Assembly: GCA_016873525.1 (NCBI GenBank)
Contig: VGXD01000145.1
Coordinates: forward strand, 1 to 5,807
From: Nitrospira sp.
GTDB lineage: Bacteria > Nitrospirota > Nitrospiria > Nitrospirales > Nitrospiraceae
Length of the DNA stretch: 5,807 bases
Reading direction: 5' to 3'
Position numbers and translations under genes: made by a program. Shown here piece by piece: positions 1 through 5,807 of the stretch (position 1 is its first letter; each line of letters starts with the position of its first letter). Below the pieces are notes generated by a model. The model saw only the letters and a program-made list of their open reading frames with translations. It was not told the origin of the DNA and did not search any database.

Positions 1-3590
<3,590 letters not shown>

Positions 3591-3600
<10 letters not shown>

Positions 3601-3645
3601 TCCAGGCGAATCCCCTTACGGCAAAACACATCTTCTCTGGCCGTA
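3591..3645 (+). other. Two inverted repeats after metH, possible weak 3'-end structures
   Basis: CCTGG (3591-3595) pairs with CCAGG (3602-3606) across the metH stop codon. A second perfect 6-bp repeat, TACGGC (3617-3622) with GCCGTA (3640-3645), encloses a 17-base loop. Neither is followed by a run of T, so a classical intrinsic terminator is not supported. They may stabilise the metH mRNA 3' end, or termination may be Rho-dependent. Apart from these repeats and the promoter and leader elements listed separately, I see nothing in the 122-base gap 3601-3722. Confidence 0.25.
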
Positions 3646-3658
3646 GTTGGCAAGGCAG

Positions 3659-3667
3659 TGGTATGAT
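3659..3667 (+). promoter_or_regulatory. Extended -10 sigma70-type promoter candidate
   Basis: TG at 3659-3660, one base, then TATGAT at 3662-3667 matches the extended -10 consensus TGnTATAAT at all but one position. The region 17-18 bases upstream has no good -35 hexamer, which is typical of extended -10 promoters. Transcription would start near 3673-3675, leaving a leader of about 48 bases before the ATG at 3723. It would drive the two-gene sensory operon independently of metH. It stands out as an AT-rich hexamer in otherwise GC-rich DNA. Confidence 0.45.
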
Positions 3668-3670
3668 CGA

Positions 3671-3697
3671 CGCTCGGTCGGCGGAGACCGAGGAGCG
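3671..3697 (+). other. GC-rich hairpin in the leader of the sensory operon
   Basis: CTCGGTC (3673-3679) and GACCGAG (3686-3692) form a perfect 7-bp stem with a 6-base loop. In an alternative fold, CGCTC (3671-3675) pairs with GAGCG (3693-3697) and GGTC with GACC, leaving a 3-base bulge. The stem begins at the predicted transcription start and contains the only strong purine-rich AGGAG (3691-3695) upstream of the next gene. It could be a 5' mRNA-stabilising stem or a dyad operator at the start site. No U tract follows, so it is a poor terminator. Confidence 0.4.
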
Positions 3698-3722
3698 GGC
3701 GAACAACACCGGCTGATCCTCC

Positions 3723-4460
3723 ATGTATGACCTGACCCGATTCGGTTTGAAGGACATGACGCAATGCGGCGCGGTGTTGCGTCGTCTTGGGAATGAAGCG
3801 GGCAGCATGGAGGAGGCCGCGGACCGTATCGTGCGCCACCTCCATGAGCATTTGCTGAGAGGAAGCGGCGGCGCGCCGGCCACGGCCCTGGTCAGGCTTT
3901 TCAAAACCCATCCGTACGGCGGGCTTGAGCCGTCCCTCCGGCGCCGGGTTGACCAGGCGCTGGGCAGGCGACCCGACGATCCGGACACCCCTTGTTTCAC
4001 GTTGCTGGCCAGCGCCGGACAGCAGCCGGAGTGGAATGGGCGCGAAGGGTCGAAGAATTTTCAAGTCATTCCGATCGAGGGGGAACGTTTCGCCCACACC
4101 TTCCCCATGTTTTCCCAACTCCTGACCCAGTTCGGCGTGGATGTCGGTGCGGTGGTCAATCCGGGCGCAAATCTGCTGCTTGAAAGCCAGGAGAGAGGCT
4201 ACAATGTCTTTCATGTGCCGGATGCGCTGGAGAGCCCCTATGTCCCTTGTCAGCGCGAGTTTGTCGTCCCCTTCGGAGTTCGGTCGGTGCTGGGATTCGG
4301 AGGGGTCTTGCCGTCGGGGGCCGTTCTGGCGGTGATTCTGTTTTCGACGGTGCCGATCTCTCCCGCGACGGCGGAATTGTTCAAGACGTTGGCGCTCTGC
4401 GTGAAAGTGGCGCTGGTGCCGTTTGACGGCGGCGCGGTCTTTGCCGGGAATAAGCGGTGA
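3723..4460 (+). CDS. Uncharacterised sensor-operon protein of 245 residues (MYDLTRF family, possibly GAF-like)
   Basis: Soluble protein with no signal peptide and no clear membrane helix. An in-frame stop at 3714-3716 makes ATG 3723 the first possible ATG start, and the N-terminus MYDLTRFGLKDMTQCG looks like the family start as I recall it. No Shine-Dalgarno lies at normal distance; AGGAG ends 27 bases upstream inside a hairpin. Visible blocks are a helical N-terminal region with C15 and the stretch about 29-45, an ALVRLFKTHPYG block at 55-66, a PEWN block in the middle, and a long C-terminal core (NVFHVP at 161-166, then FVVPFGVRSVLGFGG at 180-194 and PSG...AVILFS up to 208). This alternation of strands and glycine turns resembles GAF-type sensory folds, which is inference. 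I recall similar proteins in Nitrospira-like bacteria next to or fused to PAS/GAF kinases, but know no assigned ligand or function. The gene lies 22 bases before the GAF/PAS gene, so a joint sensory role is likely. Confidence 0.9.
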   Translation: MYDLTRFGLKDMTQCGAVLRRLGNEAGSMEEAADRIVRHLHEHLLRGSGGAPATALVRLFKTHPYGGLEPSLRRRVDQALGRRPDDPDTPCFTLLASAGQQPEWNGREGSKNFQVIPIEGERFAHTFPMFSQLLTQFGVDVGAVVNPGANLLLESQERGYNVFHVPDALESPYVPCQREFVVPFGVRSVLGFGGVLPSGAVLAVILFSTVPISPATAELFKTLALCVKVALVPFDGGAVFAGNKR

Positions 4461-4467
4461 GGCGGAC

Positions 4468-4472
4468 GAGGA
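4468..4472 (+). promoter_or_regulatory. Ribosome binding site for the GAF/PAS sensor gene
   Basis: GAGGA lies 10 bases before the ATG at 4483 and only 7 bases after the preceding stop codon. It supports the ATG over alternative upstream starts, since the frame is open further upstream. It also fits translational coupling within a two-gene operon. Confidence 0.6.
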
Positions 4473-4482
4473 TTCTTCAACG

Positions 4483-5807
4483 ATGAAGAACGAGGACTCT
4501 CAGGAGGAACTCAGCCGGCTGCGGTTTCGTGTGGCTGCGCTGGAGCAGTTGCTGGACGCGCACGAGCAGGCCGTGCTCAAGCAGACCGCGCAACTGGAAC
4601 TGGCGGTGCAGGATCTGGAGGCTCAGGCGGAGGCGATGCGGACGATCCTGAAGGGGACGGCGACGGCCACCGGCAACGAATTTTTCCAGCCGCTGGTTTT
4701 CAACCTGGCCAGGGCGTTGAAGGTCCGGCGTGCCTTCGTGGGCGTTGTCGACGGCACGGCACCTCCGCGCGTGCGCACCCTGGCGGTCTGGAACGGAGCC
4801 GAATTCGGGGCGAACGTCGAGTACGCCTTGAAGGGGACCCCCTGCGAGAAGGTCCTGCTCGGCAAGGAGTTTCGCCGGTATGCGAGCGAGGTGAAGAGGC
4901 TGTTTCCGGACGATCCACGGCTGGCCGATTGGTCCATCGCGGGGTATGGCGGAAGTCCCTTGCTCGATCGGGATGGGCGCGTCTTGGGGATTCTCGTTGT
5001 GATGGACGACCAACCCATCACAACGACCGTTGACCTCATGCAGATCATGGCGGTCTTTGCCGCGCGGGCCGGCGCGGAACTTGAGCGCTCGCAACTGGAA
5101 TACGCGCTGCGGGAGGGGGAGCAGCGCCTGCGGAACATTCTCGACAGCATGTTTGCGTTTGTCGGCCTGCTCTCGACCGACGGCATCGTTCTGGAAGTGA
5201 ATCGCGCGCCCTTGGAGGCGGCATCGCTCAGGCGGGAGGACGTGATCGGGCAACCGGCTGCCGACACCTACTGGTGGTCCTATTCGTCGTCGGTCCAGGC
5301 GCAGCTTCGAGGCGCCCTGCAAGCTGCGGCGCAGGGCCGGACGGTTCGCTACGATGTGCCGATCCGGGTCGGAGAGGACCGGTTCATGACCATCGATGTG
5401 ACCTTCGGTCCCATCTATGACTCAGCGGGGCGCGTCATGCAGGTGGTCGGGTCGGCGGTGGACATCAGCGAGCGGAAACGGGCCGAGGCCGCGTTGGAAG
5501 AGACGCGTGTGCGGTTCGAGCGGGTCGCGGACGGCTCCAGCGACGGCATGTGGGATTGGAACATTGTGACCGGCGAGGATTACTTGTCTCCCCGCTGGAA
5601 AGCCCTGTTGGGGTTTCGGGACGAGGAGTTGCCCAACCGCCAAGAATCGTTTTTCGACCGGATGCACCCTGATGACGCGGAGCCGGTGCAGGCGGCGCTG
5701 CAGGCGCACTTCGAACGGGACGAGCGGTACGACGTGGAACTGCGGCTGCGCAGGAAGGACGGCGACTATCGGTGGTTCCGCGCGCGCGGACAAGTTGTCC
5801 GCGATGG
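4483..5807 (+). CDS. GAF-PAS-PAS signal-transduction protein, 3'-truncated (probable histidine kinase or diguanylate cyclase)
   Basis: An open frame of 441 codons runs from ATG 4483 to the window edge. Residues about 5-50 are charged and heptad-rich, a likely coiled coil. Residues about 52-203 are a GAF domain of the type with a GTPCEKVLLG motif (118-127), a LFPDD motif and a YGGSPLLDRDGRVLGILVVMDD core (155-176). Residues about 213-333 are a PAS domain (ILDSMFAFVGLL, a DTYWWSYSSSVQ motif, and the closing DISERKRAE linker). Residues about 343-441 begin a second PAS of the PAS_3 type (GMWDWNIVTGE, LSPRWKALLGF, MHPDD at 394-398, RLRRKDGDYRWFRARG). No membrane segments are seen, so it probably senses a cytoplasmic signal. 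Such arrays usually end in a histidine kinase, GGDEF/EAL or similar output module, but none is inside the window, so the activity is not assigned. It shares an operon with the 245-residue gene just upstream. Confidence 0.93.
   Translation, partial: MKNEDSQEELSRLRFRVAALEQLLDAHEQAVLKQTAQLELAVQDLEAQAEAMRTILKGTATATGNEFFQPLVFNLARALKVRRAFVGVVDGTAPPRVRTLAVWNGAEFGANVEYALKGTPCEKVLLGKEFRRYASEVKRLFPDDPRLADWSIAGYGGSPLLDRDGRVLGILVVMDDQPITTTVDLMQIMAVFAARAGAELERSQLEYALREGEQRLRNILDSMFAFVGLLSTDGIVLEVNRAPLEAASLRREDVIGQPAADTYWWSYSSSVQAQLRGALQAAAQGRTVRYDVPIRVGEDRFMTIDVTFGPIYDSAGRVMQVVGSAVDISERKRAEAALEETRVRFERVADGSSDGMWDWNIVTGEDYLSPRWKALLGFRDEELPNRQESFFDRMHPDDAEPVQAALQAHFERDERYDVELRLRRKDGDYRWFRARGQVVRD
4994..5026 (+). 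repeat. Perfect 12-bp inverted repeat inside the GAF coding region
   Basis: TCGTTGTGATGG (4994-5005) is the exact reverse complement of CCATCACAACGA (5015-5026), with a 9-base loop ACGACCAAC. It lies over codons 171-182 at the end of the GAF core (LVVMDDQPITTT). The right arm overlaps a further small palindrome, CAACG-AC-CGTTG (5021-5032). No U run follows, so it is not an intrinsic terminator. It could be an intragenic mRNA stem or a DNA dyad; its function is unknown. Confidence 0.7.
5785..5803 (+). repeat. 19-base palindrome (9-bp arms, single central base) in the second PAS coding region
   Basis: CGCGGACAA (5785-5793) and TTGTCCGCG (5795-5803) are exact reverse complements around G5794. 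It encodes the ordinary PAS-end sequence RGQVVR, so codon constraint may account for it. The near-zero loop makes it more like a dyad protein-binding site than an RNA hairpin, but there is no other evidence for a role. Confidence 0.4.

Noticed and set aside
3647..3663. Sigma54-like -24/-12 promoter (TTGGCA then GTGGTA)
   Set aside because: The -24 half fits, but the invariant GC of the -12 element is GT, and the overlapping extended -10 element is a better match.
4477..5322. Minus-strand open frame of 281 codons opposite the GAF/PAS gene, with a shorter one at 4623-5267
   Set aside because: The + strand frame from 4483 gives clear GAF and PAS motifs. The minus translations are low-complexity Arg/Gln/Leu sequences typical of antisense shadows.
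5422..5793. Minus-strand open frame of 123 codons
   Set aside because: It is antisense to the second PAS domain, whose sense motifs (MHPDD, RRKDGDYRWF) are clear.

Overview
This GC-rich window has three genes, all on the + strand. They are the 3' 96% or so of metH (cobalamin-dependent methionine synthase), a 245-residue soluble protein of a family I recognise only loosely, and the first 441 codons of a multidomain GAF/PAS sensor protein that runs off the right edge. The strong G/C bias at third codon positions explains the long antisense open frames, which I treat as shadows. Protein style suggests a Nitrospirota-like Gram-negative bacterium: the GAF and PAS sequences, and a small 'MYDLTRF...' protein in front of a PAS/GAF sensor. 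I hold that assignment with only moderate-to-low confidence, because nothing in the window is phylogenetically decisive.

Layout. Positions 1-3600 hold metH, open from the first base. It aligns with E. coli MetH at a constant offset of 50 residues through every key residue checked, so only about 50 N-terminal residues lie outside the window. It ends in a 22-residue tail absent from E. coli, containing a Cys-Ser-Cys-Gly-x-x-His motif. Positions 3601-3722 are the only real intergenic gap. It contains two weak inverted repeats without U tracts, a good extended -10 promoter element (TG-n-TATGAT) and a strong GC hairpin at the predicted 5' end of the downstream transcript. Positions 3723-4460 encode the 245-residue protein. 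After a 22-base gap with a GAGGA ribosome binding site, 4483-5807 encodes an N-terminal coiled coil, a GAF domain and two PAS domains. The output domain of this third gene is beyond the window.

How they work together. MetH completes the methionine cycle on its own. The promoter-like element and leader separate it from the two downstream genes, which look like one sensory operon: a small sensor or partner protein plus a cytoplasmic GAF-PAS-PAS signal transducer, probably a histidine kinase or a cyclic-di-GMP enzyme. No transposon, CRISPR array, tRNA or rRNA was seen. The main points for a second look are the little-described small protein and its sensor partner, a dnaX-like slippery A7 between the MetH cobalamin and reactivation domains, a perfect 12-bp intragenic inverted repeat in the GAF coding region, and the Cys-rich MetH tail.
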